Below are positions 1 through 7,879 of a stretch of 64,000 nucleotides of DNA, piece by piece. Position 1 is the stretch's first letter, and each line of letters opens with the position of its first letter. The position numbers were made by a program, and so were the translations under genes. The stretch spans positions 223,984-287,983 of the forward strand of contig NZ_KE383922.1 in NCBI RefSeq assembly GCF_000422805.1. Direction: 5' to 3'. This DNA is from Nocardioides halotolerans DSM 19273 (lineage in GTDB: Bacteria; Actinomycetota; Actinomycetes; Propionibacteriales; Nocardioidaceae). The notes under the pieces are model-generated. The model saw only the letters and a program-made list of their open reading frames with translations. It was not told the DNA's origin and ran no database searches.

Positions 1-536
1 GCTACGAGGCCGACGAGGAGGTGCAGGACCTGCTCAACGCCAGCGCCGGCCTCAACCTCGGCACGGACTTCCTGCCCGGCTCGTTCGGCTTCGACGGCCA
101 CGTGCCGGGGGGCAGCACCGACGCCGTCCGGGTGCTCTGGCTGGACGCGTTCGTCGCGAACGTCGACCGCTCCTGGCGCAACCCCAACCTGCTGCTGTGG
201 CACGGCAACCTGTGGGTGATCGACCACGGCGCGGCGCTCTACTTCCACCACGGCTGGGGCGGGGGAGTGACCGACCCCGGCCGGTTCGCCGCTCAGCCGT
301 GGAGCGCCGACGACCACATCTTCCGCGACCACGCCGCTGAGCTGCCGAGCGTCGACGTCGAGTTGCGGAACCTGCTCGACAGTCGAGTCTTCTCCGAGCT
401 CCTGTCCCAGGTCCCCGACGAGTGGCTCGAGCCGGTGCCCGGAGCGGACGACCCGGCCGCCGTGCGAGCGGCGTACGTCGACTTCCTCACCGCGCGCCTC
501 GGCACCCGCCAGTGGCTCCCGCAGGCGGCGGCATGA
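1..536 (+). CDS. HipA-like kinase, C-terminal part (gene runs off the left edge)
   Basis: The frame is open from base 3 and ends at the TGA at 534-536, so the 5' part is missing. The visible part carries the kinase core of the short HipA-like family: a D-A-F-V-A-N-V-D-R catalytic-loop segment followed by N-P-N-L, then V-I-D-H-G as the metal-binding motif. Such proteins are related to the HipA toxin kinases but usually lack the partner HipB and sit beside a DUF3037 protein, as here (16-nt gap). The substrate is unknown. A toxin role is only an inference from the family. Confidence 0.8.
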   Translation, partial: YEADEEVQDLLNASAGLNLGTDFLPGSFGFDGHVPGGSTDAVRVLWLDAFVANVDRSWRNPNLLLWHGNLWVIDHGAALYFHHGWGGGVTDPGRFAAQPWSADDHIFRDHAAELPSVDVELRNLLDSRVFSELLSQVPDEWLEPVPGADDPAAVRAAYVDFLTARLGTRQWLPQAAA

Positions 537-552
537 CCACCCCACGAGAAGC

Positions 553-939
553 ATGACCGACGCCAGGCTCGCCTACGAGTACGTCGTCCTGCGCTGCGTG
601 CCGCGGGTCGACCGCGAGGAGTTCGTCAACGTCGGGGTGGTGCTGCACTGCCAGATGGCCGACTTCCTCGACCTCGCCTGGCACGTCGACCGCGACCGCC
701 TGCTCGCGCTCGACCCGCGCATCGACGTCGACCAGGTCTGCGAGTCGCTGGCCTTCGTCGAGGCCGTCTGCGCCGGCCACCCGACCGCCGGTGCCCCCGC
801 CGCCGAGCCGCTGACCCAGCGCTTCGGCTTCCTCAAGGCCCCTCGCTCGACGGTCCTCCAGCCCGGCCCCGTCCACGGCGGCGTCACCTCCGACCCCGCC
901 CGCCAGCTCGAACGCCTCCGCGAGCAGCTGGTGGGTTAG
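553..939 (+). CDS. DUF3037 family protein
   Basis: This 128-aa protein begins Y-E-Y-V-V-L-R-C-V-P and continues with the E-E-F-V-N-V-G-V-V-L segment typical of DUF3037 proteins. These regularly occur directly downstream of short HipA-like kinases, as here, suggesting a two-gene unit. No catalytic motif or membrane segment is seen. The function is not known; the fixed pairing with the kinase suggests a partner or regulator role, which is inference. A strong palindrome pair follows and probably ends transcription. Confidence 0.8.
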   Translation: MTDARLAYEYVVLRCVPRVDREEFVNVGVVLHCQMADFLDLAWHVDRDRLLALDPRIDVDQVCESLAFVEAVCAGHPTAGAPAAEPLTQRFGFLKAPRSTVLQPGPVHGGVTSDPARQLERLREQLVG

Positions 940-941
940 AC

Positions 942-1026
942 GTCGACCCGGCGCGAACTTCGCGCCGGGTCGACGACACCCAGGGTGCGCACGGTTGACC
1001 CGGCGCGAAGTTCGCGCCGGGTCGAC
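942..1026. terminator. Two near-identical perfect palindromes between converging genes
   Basis: Bases 942-974 and 994-1026 are two hairpins of about 16 bp each, both built from GTCGACCCGGCGCGAA and its complement. They differ mainly in the central base and one base at the edge. They lie between converging genes and can act as a bidirectional terminator. The exact duplication suggests a mobile or amplified hairpin element rather than a simple terminator. Confidence 0.7.
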
Positions 1027-1028
1027 GG

Positions 1029-1772
1029 TCAGACGGGGACCAGCTCGACGGCGCCCACGGCGTAGCGGGCCAGGACGGCGCGGGCCAGGTGGGGGTGCGC
1101 GCCGAGGGGCTCGGAGACGGCGATGGCGCCGGCCTCGAGGGCGAGCTCGGCGGCCCGGTCGGGCAGGAAGCCAGGCGCCAGGAACAGCGAGGCGACCGCG
1201 ATGTGGCGGCGGCCCTCGGCCCGGAACGCGCGGACGGCCTCACCGGTGGCGGGCGGCGCGCTCGAGGCGTACGCCGCGGTGACCGGGAGCTTGTGGTGGG
1301 TGCCCCACAGCCGGCCGAGGCGGGCGACCGCCTGGTTGGCCAGCGGGTCGCTCGAGCCCGCGGCGGCCAGCACCAGCGCGTCGAGCTCGCGGCACCGGAC
1401 GGCGGCGAGGGCCTCGCGCAGGCGCTCGTCGAGCACCTCGAGGAACGACGACTCGAGCCCGAGGATCGCCGAGGCCTGGATGCGCACGTGCGGGTGGGCC
1501 GCGGACGCCTCCGCGACGGCGGAGGGCACGTCGACCTTGGCGTGGTAGGCCTCCGTCAGGAGCAGCGGCACGACGACGATCTCGTCGTGGCCGGCCTTCA
1601 CCAGCCGGGCGACGACCGTGTGGAAGTCCGGCTTGGAGAGCTCGAGGAACGCGGCCTCGACCTTGAGGTCCGGCCGCATCGCGCGGACCTCGCTGACGAG
1701 CGCCTTGATCGTGGCGGCGGAACGGCGGTCCCGGCTTCCGTGCGCCAGGGCCACCAGGGCAGGAGCGGCCAT
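1029..1772 (-). CDS. Sirohydrochlorin chelatase (CbiX/SirB-like)
   Basis: This 247-aa protein of the CbiX family has L-A-H-G-S-R-D near residue 11 (metal-binding and catalytic His) and a second half of similar fold, the two-domain arrangement. It likely inserts Fe2+ into sirohydrochlorin to make siroheme, the cofactor of the sulfite reductase encoded upstream; cobalt chelation cannot be excluded. The ATG at 1772 is chosen because GGGAGG lies 7-8 nt upstream. An in-frame ATG six codons earlier lacks this. It is the last gene of the sulfur operon, 57 nt after cysH. Confidence 0.88.
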   Translation of the reverse strand: MAAPALVALAHGSRDRRSAATIKALVSEVRAMRPDLKVEAAFLELSKPDFHTVVARLVKAGHDEIVVVPLLLTEAYHAKVDVPSAVAEASAAHPHVRIQASAILGLESSFLEVLDERLREALAAVRCRELDALVLAAAGSSDPLANQAVARLGRLWGTHHKLPVTAAYASSAPPATGEAVRAFRAEGRRHIAVASLFLAPGFLPDRAAELALEAGAIAVSEPLGAHPHLARAVLARYAVGAVELVPV

Positions 1773-1829
1773 CTCAGGGCCTCCCTTCATTCGGGTTGAG
1801 CGTCCGGGTCGGGTCCACAGGTGACTGGT

Positions 1830-2576
1830 TCACGAGTGGATCCCGCACTCGGTCTTGTTGGTGCCGGCCCACCGGCCGCTGCGGGCGTCCTCGCCCGGAG
1901 CGACACGGCGGGTGCACGGAGCGCAGCCAATGGACGGGTAGCCGTCGTAGACCAACGGGTTGACGAGCACCCCGTTCTCGGCGATGTAGCGCTCCACCTG
2001 CTCGTCGCTCCATCGCGCGAGCGGGGAGACCTTGACCTTGCCCTTCTTGGCGTCCCAGCCGATCACCGGCGCGATGACGCGGTTGTGCGTCTCGGCGCGG
2101 CGCAGGCCGGTGGCCCAGGCGTCGTACGACGCCAGCGCGTCGGTCAGCGGCTTGACCTTGCGCAGCGCGCAGCACAGGTCGGGGTCGGTCTTGTAGAGGT
2201 CCTTGCCGTACGCCGCGTCCTGCTCGGCCGGGCTCTGCACCGGCGTGATCGTGAGCAGGTTGACGTCGAGGGTCGAGGCGACCGCGTCACGGGTGCCGAT
2301 CGTCTCGATGAAGTGGTAGCCGGTGTCGAGGAAGACCACGTCGATCCCGGGCACGACCTTCGACGCCACGTCGGCGAGCACCGCGTCACCCATCGACGAC
2401 GTCACGCAGAACCGCTCGCCGAAGGTGGCCGCGGCCCACTCGATGATCGTCTCGGCGGGGGCCAGCTCGAGCTCGGCGCCCCAGTGCGAGACCAGCTCGC
2501 GCAGCTCCTCGGGCGACCGGTCGGAGGTCTCGATGCCGCGCGACGCCCGAGCGGTGTTGGTGGTCGCGGCGGTCAC
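1830..2576 (-). CDS. cysH: Adenylyl-sulfate / phosphoadenylyl-sulfate reductase
   Basis: This 248-aa member of the PAPS/APS reductase family reduces activated sulfate to sulfite in assimilatory sulfate reduction. It has the Cys135-Cys136 pair and the C218-A-P-C221 pair that bind a [4Fe-4S] cluster in the APS-reducing branch. The C-terminal E-C-G-I-H motif with the catalytic Cys244 is also present. These Cys pairs argue for adenylyl-sulfate as substrate, as in most actinobacteria. The GTG start overlaps the stop of the preceding small gene by 4 nt, indicating translational coupling. Confidence 0.95.
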   Translation of the reverse strand: MTAATTNTARASRGIETSDRSPEELRELVSHWGAELELAPAETIIEWAAATFGERFCVTSSMGDAVLADVASKVVPGIDVVFLDTGYHFIETIGTRDAVASTLDVNLLTITPVQSPAEQDAAYGKDLYKTDPDLCCALRKVKPLTDALASYDAWATGLRRAETHNRVIAPVIGWDAKKGKVKVSPLARWSDEQVERYIAENGVLVNPLVYDGYPSIGCAPCTRRVAPGEDARSGRWAGTNKTECGIHS

Positions 2577-2782
2577 GAGGACGCACCCTCCGGCGTCGGA
2601 GCGCCCTTCGAGGCTCGCTGCGCTCGCACCTCAGTGCCAGCCGGCCGGACCAGGCCGAGCATCTTCAGCGAGAAGACCCGCAGGCAGCCGCGGCACTCCC
2701 ACGAGCCGTGCGCCTCGTCGTGCGGCCAGAGGTCCTGGTCGCCGCAGTAGGGGCACTGCTGGGGGAACGCGCGCTCAGTCAT
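2573..2782 (-). CDS. Small zinc-ribbon protein between sir and cysH
   Basis: This is a 69-aa protein with two C-x2-C pairs (C10/C13 and C30/C33) that would hold a zinc ion or an iron-sulfur centre. It is coupled on both sides: its ATG overlaps the stop of a 28-aa ORF and its TGA overlaps the cysH GTG. Small ORFs of this kind occur in actinobacterial sulfite reductase operons, but the function is not established. The C-terminal tail after about residue 48 is encoded by a copy of a dispersed repeat (2607-2634), so only the first 47 residues are likely to matter. Confidence 0.85.
   Translation of the reverse strand: MTERAFPQQCPYCGDQDLWPHDEAHGSWECRGCLRVFSLKMLGLVRPAGTEVRAQRASKGAPTPEGASS
2607..2634. 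repeat. Short copy of dispersed repeat family A inside a coding tail
   Basis: The sequence TTCGAGGCTCGCTGCGCTCG followed by CACCTCAG matches the TTCGAGGCTCG...CACCTCA core of the larger copies at 19746-19877, 26595-26660 and 33660-33715. Here it lies inside the 3' part of the zinc-ribbon gene and is read as its C-terminal tail. Confidence 0.5.
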
Positions 2783-2861
2783 TTCCGGGGACCTCGCGGA
2801 AGCGGTCGGTCTCCGCGCGGAGCGCCTCCTCCGGGCGCTTTCGTGGGGTGGGGCCGCTCAT
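2775..2861 (-). CDS. Putative 28-aa peptide coupled between sir and the zinc-ribbon gene
   Basis: This is a 29-codon ORF with an ATG start at 2861. The ATG overlaps the sir stop codon (ATGA), and its own TGA lies inside the first codons of the next gene (ATGACTGA). The peptide is charged, starts M-S-G-P-T-P-R-K-R-P and has a helix-prone middle (E-E-A-L-R-A-E-T-D-R-F-R). The exact overlaps on both sides support real translation. It may work as a protein or only relay ribosomes to the next gene. Confidence 0.55.
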   Translation of the reverse strand: MSGPTPRKRPEEALRAETDRFREVPGND

Positions 2862-4594
2862 GCGGGGGTCGCTTCAAGAGTGCGCTCGCCGCGCAGCAGC
2901 TCCTCGTCGGCGCGCGCGGCCCAGGACGCGAACGACTCACCGGGCTCGCGGTCGGCGAGGAAGTTCGTGACCACGACGGTGACGTAGTCGTCGAGGCCCT
3001 CGCTGGTCACCTTGTGCGCGCGCAGCTTGCGGCCGAAGTTCGCCTGCAGCCCGGTGGCGCCGCCGAGGTGCACCTGGAAGCCGCCGACCTGCTCGCCCTC
3101 GTGCATGACCAGCTGACCCTTGAGGCCGATGTCGGCGACCTGGGTGCGGGCGCACGCGTTGGGGCAGCCGTTGACGTTGACCGTGATCGGCACGTCGAGG
3201 TCGGGGAAGCGGCGCTCCAGCTCCTCGACGAGGTCGCGCGCCCGCGCCTTCGTCTCGACGATCGCGAGCTTGCAGAACTCGATGCCGGTGCACGCCATCG
3301 TGTTCTGCCGCCAGCTCGACGGGCGGGCGGGCAGCCCGAGCGCGTCGACGGCCGCGACGACGGCGTCGACCCGTTCGGGAGCGACGCCGATCAGGACGAT
3401 CTTCTGGTACGGCGTGAGCCGGGCGCCCGCGACGCCGTGCTGCTCCATCACGTCGGCGAGCGCGACCAGCTTGGTGCCGGAGATGCGGCCGGCGACCGGC
3501 GCGAGGCCGACGTAGAAGTTGCCGTCCTTCTGCTCGTGGACGCCGACGTGGTCGCGGTGACCGGTGGGGGCGGGCGGCGACTCGCAGCTGACGAGCTCGC
3601 GGCCGAGGTACTCCTTCTCGAGCACCTCGCGGAACTTCGCCACCCCCCAGTCGGCGACCAGGAACTTCAGCCGCGCCCGCGAGCGCAGCCGCCGGTATCC
3701 GTAGTCACGGAAGATCGACGTCACACCCTCCCAGATGTCGGGCACCTCGTCGAGCGGCACCCACACGCCGAGCTTCTGGGCGAGCATCGGGTTGGTCGAC
3801 AGGCCGCCGCCGACCCACACGTCGAAGCCCGGACCGTGCACGGGGTGCACCGTGCCGACGAACGCGATGTCGTTGATCTCCGGCGCCACGTCATGGCTCG
3901 GGTGGCCGGTCAGGGCGGTCTTGTACTTGCGCGGGAGGTTGGAGTACGCCGGGTTGTCCAGCGCACGGCGCCGGATCTCCTCCAGCGCCGAGGAGCCGTC
4001 GATGATCTCGTCCTTCGCGACGCCGGCGACGGGAGAGCCGAGGAACGGTCGCGGCCCGTCGCCGCACGCTTCCAGGCTGTCGAGCCCGGCGGCGTCGAGG
4101 CGCTCCCAGATCGCGGGGACGTCCTCGATCCGGATCCAGTGGAACTGGATGTTCTCCCGGTCGGTGACGTCGGCGGTGTCGCGGGCGTACTCCTGCGCGA
4201 TCTCGCCCAGCGCCCGCACCGTCGTGGCCGGCAGCAGCCGCCCGTCGGAGCGGACCCGCATCATGAAGAACTCGTCGTCGAGCTCCTCCTCCTCGAGCAT
4301 CGCCGTCTTGCCGCCGTCGAAGCCCGGCGCGCGCTGGGTGTAGAGCCCCATCCAGCGGAACCGCCCGCGCAGGTCGGCCGGGTCGATCGAGGCGAAGCCG
4401 CGCTTGCTGTAGATGTGCAGGATGCGGTCGCGGACGTGGAGTGGGTCGTCGTCCTTCTTGGACTGCTCGTTCTTGTTCAGCGGCTCGGTGTAGCCGAGCG
4501 CCCACTGGCCCTCACCGCGCTTGGGGCGCGGGATCTCGGTGTGCTGGGCCCTCTTGGCGCTCCAGCGCTGATCGGAAGGGGCAAGATCTGACAT
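2858..4594 (-). CDS. sir: Assimilatory ferredoxin-type sulfite/nitrite reductase
   Basis: This 578-aa siroheme and [4Fe-4S] reductase has the cluster-binding motifs C435-x5-C441 and C477-x3-C481 and two nitrite/sulfite reductase half-domains. It catalyses the six-electron reduction of sulfite to sulfide (or nitrite to ammonia). The sulfur context (cysH, chelatase) favours sulfite. The ATG at 4594 is chosen for the AAGGA about 10 nt upstream; the frame stays open further upstream but into the leader region. A Cys-containing leader peptide and a hairpin precede it, so expression is probably controlled by attenuation. Confidence 0.93.
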   Translation of the reverse strand: MSDLAPSDQRWSAKRAQHTEIPRPKRGEGQWALGYTEPLNKNEQSKKDDDPLHVRDRILHIYSKRGFASIDPADLRGRFRWMGLYTQRAPGFDGGKTAMLEEEELDDEFFMMRVRSDGRLLPATTVRALGEIAQEYARDTADVTDRENIQFHWIRIEDVPAIWERLDAAGLDSLEACGDGPRPFLGSPVAGVAKDEIIDGSSALEEIRRRALDNPAYSNLPRKYKTALTGHPSHDVAPEINDIAFVGTVHPVHGPGFDVWVGGGLSTNPMLAQKLGVWVPLDEVPDIWEGVTSIFRDYGYRRLRSRARLKFLVADWGVAKFREVLEKEYLGRELVSCESPPAPTGHRDHVGVHEQKDGNFYVGLAPVAGRISGTKLVALADVMEQHGVAGARLTPYQKIVLIGVAPERVDAVVAAVDALGLPARPSSWRQNTMACTGIEFCKLAIVETKARARDLVEELERRFPDLDVPITVNVNGCPNACARTQVADIGLKGQLVMHEGEQVGGFQVHLGGATGLQANFGRKLRAHKVTSEGLDDYVTVVVTNFLADREPGESFASWAARADEELLRGERTLEATPA

Positions 4595-4623
4595 GCGGTG
4601 GGTGGTCCTTCGCTGGGAGGAGG

Positions 4624-4653
4624 GGCCGCACTCGACGATGAGTGCGAGCGGCC
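4624..4653 (-). promoter_or_regulatory. Hairpin between the leader peptide and sir
   Basis: GGCCGC at 4624 pairs with GCGGCC ending at 4653. Inside, ACTC pairs with GAGT around a GACGAT loop, and CGCACTC/GAGTGCG gives an alternative inner stem. It lies in the 82-nt gap between the leader stop and the sir start, where an attenuator or ribosome-site-masking hairpin would be expected. Confidence 0.5.
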
Positions 4654-4676
4654 TGCTCGACGGGTGCTGGCGGACT

Positions 4677-4766
4677 TCAGCGGGACCGACAGATCGAGCT
4701 GCGCGTGCGCATGAAGTCCACGTGGCGTCGGACCACGAGGTGCGCGTGCGTCGCAGCACTGATCAT
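4677..4766 (-). CDS. Putative 29-aa leader peptide of the sulfur operon
   Basis: This ORF encodes 29 residues with V-V-R-R-H-V-D-F-M-R in the middle and S-S-I-C-R-S-R at the end. It resembles the short actinobacterial leader peptides (R-R-H-V-D-x motif and a Cys near the C-terminus) that precede sulfur-metabolism genes. In mycobacteria, Cys-rich uORFs of this kind sense cysteine supply by ribosome stalling. It lies 82 nt before sir on the same strand and is followed by a hairpin. No clear Shine-Dalgarno precedes the ATG, so it may be leaderless. Confidence 0.6.
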   Translation of the reverse strand: MISAATHAHLVVRRHVDFMRTRSSICRSR

Positions 4767-4930
4767 GTGGACCAGTCTCAGACCGTGGACGCGCCGTCCA
4801 CAAACACGAATCTCGTGATGCGAGACGCTCGTCCGGGATGTGGACAGCATGACCTGATCGGGCCATGGTCCACCGCGTGGCGTGGCTGTGAGTGTGGCGC
4901 AGGACACCCTGGACGCTCGGAGGTTCACCC

Positions 4931-5578
4931 ATGTCCCGCTCGCTCACACCTGGCCTGGCTCGCGACCTGCGCACGACGGCCATCGCAGTCTTCGCCACGC
5001 TCCTGCTCACCGCGACGCCCAGCATCGCTGCCAAGGTCAAGAACGCCGACCGCGTCGACGGCAAGCATGCGGTGGCCGCCAAGGCGAGCCCGGCCAAGCG
5101 AGCCGGCAAGCTCGTGGCCACCGACCGGTCCGGCCACCTGCCCGGAGACATCATCGTCAAGGCACCGGACGCCGACCGGCTCGACGGACAGGACTCCTCG
5201 GCGTTCCGGCCACGCACGGCAGGGGCGGGCGAAGTCATGACCGGTGTCTTCGCCCTGGTGACGACCCACGCGGCCACGTCCCCCGAGGGCACGGCGGCGA
5301 ACTTCCCGGCTGCGCTCTCGACCGCCCTGCCCGCCTCCCGAACGACGGTCGTGCCGCCCGGAGGCTCCACAGTGCAGTGTCCGGGAGCCGGCCAGGTCAC
5401 GCCCAACGGCTGGCTGTGCATCTACCAGGCGAACGCCTTCAAGGTCTCCGGCATGAACGTCTTCGACCCGGCCACCACGTTCCCCGGAGTCAACCGCGAC
5501 GGCTTCGAGCTCCAGTTCATGTGCGACTCCGGGACGTGCATCCTCGAGGGGACCTACGCCGTACGCGCGCCGAGCTGA
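4931..5578 (+). CDS. Secreted protein with A-D-x-L-D-G repeats
   Basis: This 215-aa protein has a Sec signal peptide (basic N-terminus, hydrophobic core about residues 15-28, cleavage near S-I-A-A). Two copies of a short motif follow: N-A-D-R-V-D-G-K and D-A-D-R-L-D-G-Q-D-S-S-A-F. Such repeats are common in secreted actinobacterial proteins of unknown role. The C-terminal half has three to four Cys, which may form disulfides. GGAGG about 6-8 nt upstream supports the ATG at 4931. It is transcribed divergently from the sulfur operon. Function is unknown. Confidence 0.75.
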   Translation: MSRSLTPGLARDLRTTAIAVFATLLLTATPSIAAKVKNADRVDGKHAVAAKASPAKRAGKLVATDRSGHLPGDIIVKAPDADRLDGQDSSAFRPRTAGAGEVMTGVFALVTTHAATSPEGTAANFPAALSTALPASRTTVVPPGGSTVQCPGAGQVTPNGWLCIYQANAFKVSGMNVFDPATTFPGVNRDGFELQFMCDSGTCILEGTYAVRAPS

Positions 5579-5585
5579 TCGGCTC

Positions 5586-5591
5586 TAGGGT
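5586..5591 (+). promoter_or_regulatory. Predicted -10 element of a leaderless glyA transcript
   Basis: TAGGGT ends 6 nt before the glyA ATG with no Shine-Dalgarno in between. This matches the TANNNT-N6-start pattern seen at a dozen genes in this window. Confidence 0.5.
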
Positions 5592-5597
5592 TGGGCC

Positions 5598-7046
5598 ATG
5601 GCCGACCAGAACCTCGACGCGCTGACCAGCTCCGCCTACCAGCAGGCCCTCGAGGTGATCGCCTCGGTCGAGCCGCGGATCGCCGAGGCGACCCGCCAGG
5701 AGCTGACCGACCAGCGCGGCTCGCTCAAGCTCATCGCGAGCGAGAACTACGCCTCGCCCGCCGTGCTGCTGACGATGGGCACCTGGTTCAGCGACAAGTA
5801 CGCCGAGGGCACCATCGGCCACCGGTTCTACGCCGGCTGCCAGAACGTCGACACGGTCGAGGCGCTCGCCGCCGAGCACGCCCGCGAGCTGTTCGGCGCG
5901 CCGTACGCCTATGCGCAGCCGCACTCCGGCATCGACGCCAACCTGGTGGCGTTCTGGTCGATCCTCGCGCACCGCGTCGAGGGCCCGTGGCTGCAGAACC
6001 ACGACGCCAAGAACGTCAACGACCTCACCGACGAGGACTGGGAGTCGCTGCGCCACGAACTCGGCAACCAGCGGCTGCTCGGCATGAGCCTCGACTCCGG
6101 CGGCCACCTGACCCACGGCTTCCGGCCCAACATCAGCGGCAAGATGTTCCACCAGCAGCAGTACGGCACCGACCCGGAGACCGGGCTGCTCGACTACGAC
6201 GTGGTCGCCGAGAAGGCGCGCGAGTTCAAGCCGCTGGTGATCGTGGCGGGCTACTCGGCCTACCCGCGGCGCGTGAACTTCGCCACGATGCGCGAGATCG
6301 CCGACGAGGTCGGCGCGACGCTGATGGTCGACATGGCGCACTTCGCCGGACTCGTCGCCGGCAAGGTGTTCACCGGCGACGAGGACCCCGTGCCGCACGC
6401 CCACATCACGACGACCACCACGCACAAGTCGCTGCGCGGCCCGCGCGGCGGGCTGGTGCTGGCGACCGAGGAGTACGCGCCGTCGGTCGACCGCGGCTGC
6501 CCGATGGTCCTCGGCGGCCCGCTCTCGCACATCATGGCCGCGAAGGCGGTCGCGCTCGCCGAGGCCCGGCAGGAGTCGTTCCGCGGCTACGCGCAGGACG
6601 TCGCCGACAACGCCAAGTCGCTCGCCGAGGGGTTCCTCAACCGCGGCGCGGAGCTCGTGACCGGCGGCACCGACAACCACATCGTGCTGCTCGACGTGTC
6701 GTCGTTCGGCCTGACCGGCCGGCAGGCCGAGTCCGCGCTGCTCGACGCCGGGGTGGTCACCAACCGCAACTCGGTGCCGGCCGACCCGAACGGCGCGTGG
6801 TACACCTCCGGCATCCGGCTCGGCACGCCCGCGCTCACCACCCGCGGCTTCGGGCATGACGAGTTCGACACCGTCGCCGAGCTGATCGTGCACGTCCTCG
6901 ACAACACTCAGCCCGGCACCACCAAGGACGGCAAGCCCTCGAAGGCGTCGTACGTGCTCGCCGACGGCATCGCCGACAAGGTCAAGGACGCCTCCGCCGA
7001 GATGCTCCACAAGCACCCGCTCTACCCAGGTCTCGACCTGGGCTGA
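5598..7046 (+). CDS. glyA: Serine hydroxymethyltransferase
   Basis: This 482-aa PLP enzyme interconverts serine and glycine with tetrahydrofolate and is the main source of one-carbon units. The [14 protein letters not shown] motif holds the Lys that binds PLP, and G-Y-S-A-Y-P and [13 protein letters not shown] are typical of the family. It is longer than the usual 420-430 residues because of insertions in the N-terminal half (around residues 115-190), a form seen in several actinobacteria. The promoter seems leaderless, and a long hairpin follows. Confidence 0.97.
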   Translation: MADQNLDALTSSAYQQALEVIASVEPRIAEATRQELTDQRGSLKLIASENYASPAVLLTMGTWFSDKYAEGTIGHRFYAGCQNVDTVEALAAEHARELFGAPYAYAQPHSGIDANLVAFWSILAHRVEGPWLQNHDAKNVNDLTDEDWESLRHELGNQRLLGMSLDSGGHLTHGFRPNISGKMFHQQQYGTDPETGLLDYDVVAEKAREFKPLVIVAGYSAYPRRVNFATMREIADEVGATLMVDMAHFAGLVAGKVFTGDEDPVPHAHITTTTTHKSLRGPRGGLVLATEEYAPSVDRGCPMVLGGPLSHIMAAKAVALAEARQESFRGYAQDVADNAKSLAEGFLNRGAELVTGGTDNHIVLLDVSSFGLTGRQAESALLDAGVVTNRNSVPADPNGAWYTSGIRLGTPALTTRGFGHDEFDTVAELIVHVLDNTQPGTTKDGKPSKASYVLADGIADKVKDASAEMLHKHPLYPGLDLG

Positions 7047-7054
7047 GGGCGGTG

Positions 7055-7116
7055 GCGGGGTAGTCCGTGACGTTTGGGCCCCTGTTCCGGGGCCCCCGCG
7101 TCACGGACTACCCCGC
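7055..7116. terminator. Nested long hairpin after glyA
   Basis: An 18-bp perfect stem (GCGGGGTAGTCCGTGACG and its complement) encloses a second hairpin (GGGCCCC/GGGGCCC). It starts 8 nt after the glyA stop. The stem is unusually long for an intrinsic terminator and has no U-tract. Confidence 0.7.
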
Positions 7117-7222
7117 ACGGCGGCTGGTCGGCGTCCGCGAAAGTAGTGGAAGATTCATCCAATCCACCTCGCATCGAGCGCCGAACCCTCTCTGCAAGCA
7201 CACCCACGGAGAGGGAGATCCC

Positions 7223-7858
7223 ATGAAGCACCGCATCGCTGCCGCCGTCGTCGCCGCCCTGGCCGCCTCGACCGCGGCCCTCGGGACGGTCGCGCCCGCG
7301 CAGGCCGCCCAGCCGCCGGCCGGCAAGGCCGGCACCAAGAGCCTGGCCGCGGTCCTGGCCGCCGACGGCACCAGGCTCGACCGGAACTGGAAGGACTTCG
7401 ACATCACCGAGGCGGCCGTCCTCGCCGTGCTCGGCGCCAAGCCGGACAGCGCGGTCGGCCTGCTCACCCAGGGCGGCAAGCGCGCGACGGCGTTCGTCCC
7501 GACCGACGCCGCCTTCCGCTCGCTGGTGCGCGACCTCACGGGCACGGCCCCGAAGACCGAGGCCGCGACGTTCGAGGCCGTCGCGTCGCTGGGCATCGAC
7601 ACGGTCGAGACGGTCCTGCTCTACCACGTGGTCGCGGGCCGCACGCTGACCTCGGGCAAGGTCGTCGCCGCGGAGGGCACCAAGCTCACGACGGCCCAGG
7701 GCGGCAAGATCAAGGTGCACGTCCTCAAGGGCAAGGTCACGCTGATCGACCGCGACAAGGACGACCGCAACGCGGTGGTGCGGGTCGTGGACATCAACCG
7801 GGGCAACAAGCAGGTCGCGCACGCCATCGACCGGGTTCTGCGCCCCGTCGACCTCTGA
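7223..7858 (+). CDS. Secreted fasciclin (FAS1) domain protein
   Basis: This 211-aa protein has a Sec signal peptide (about residues 1-29, ending A-P-A-Q-A-A) and one FAS1 domain. The domain shows the T-A-F-V-P-T-D-A-A-F (H1) and L-L-Y-H-V-V-A-G (H2) boxes and a terminal V-A-H-A-I-D-R-V-L segment. FAS1 domains act in adhesion or ligand binding at the cell surface. The ATG at 7223 follows GAGGGAG by about 6 nt; upstream in-frame codons lie in the hairpin region and are unlikely to be used. It is followed by its own terminator. Confidence 0.92.
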   Translation: MKHRIAAAVVAALAASTAALGTVAPAQAAQPPAGKAGTKSLAAVLAADGTRLDRNWKDFDITEAAVLAVLGAKPDSAVGLLTQGGKRATAFVPTDAAFRSLVRDLTGTAPKTEAATFEAVASLGIDTVETVLLYHVVAGRTLTSGKVVAAEGTKLTTAQGGKIKVHVLKGKVTLIDRDKDDRNAVVRVVDINRGNKQVAHAIDRVLRPVDL

Positions 7859-7879
7859 GCCCGGAGTCGCCGTCGGCGG

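Noticed and set aside
4767..4930. SAM or other riboswitch controlling the sulfur operon
   Set aside because: No aptamer pattern was recognised; the leader peptide and hairpin account for the 5' region.
5579..5597. Glycine riboswitch before glyA
   Set aside because: Only 19 nt separate glyA from the upstream gene and the promoter seems leaderless, leaving no room for an aptamer.
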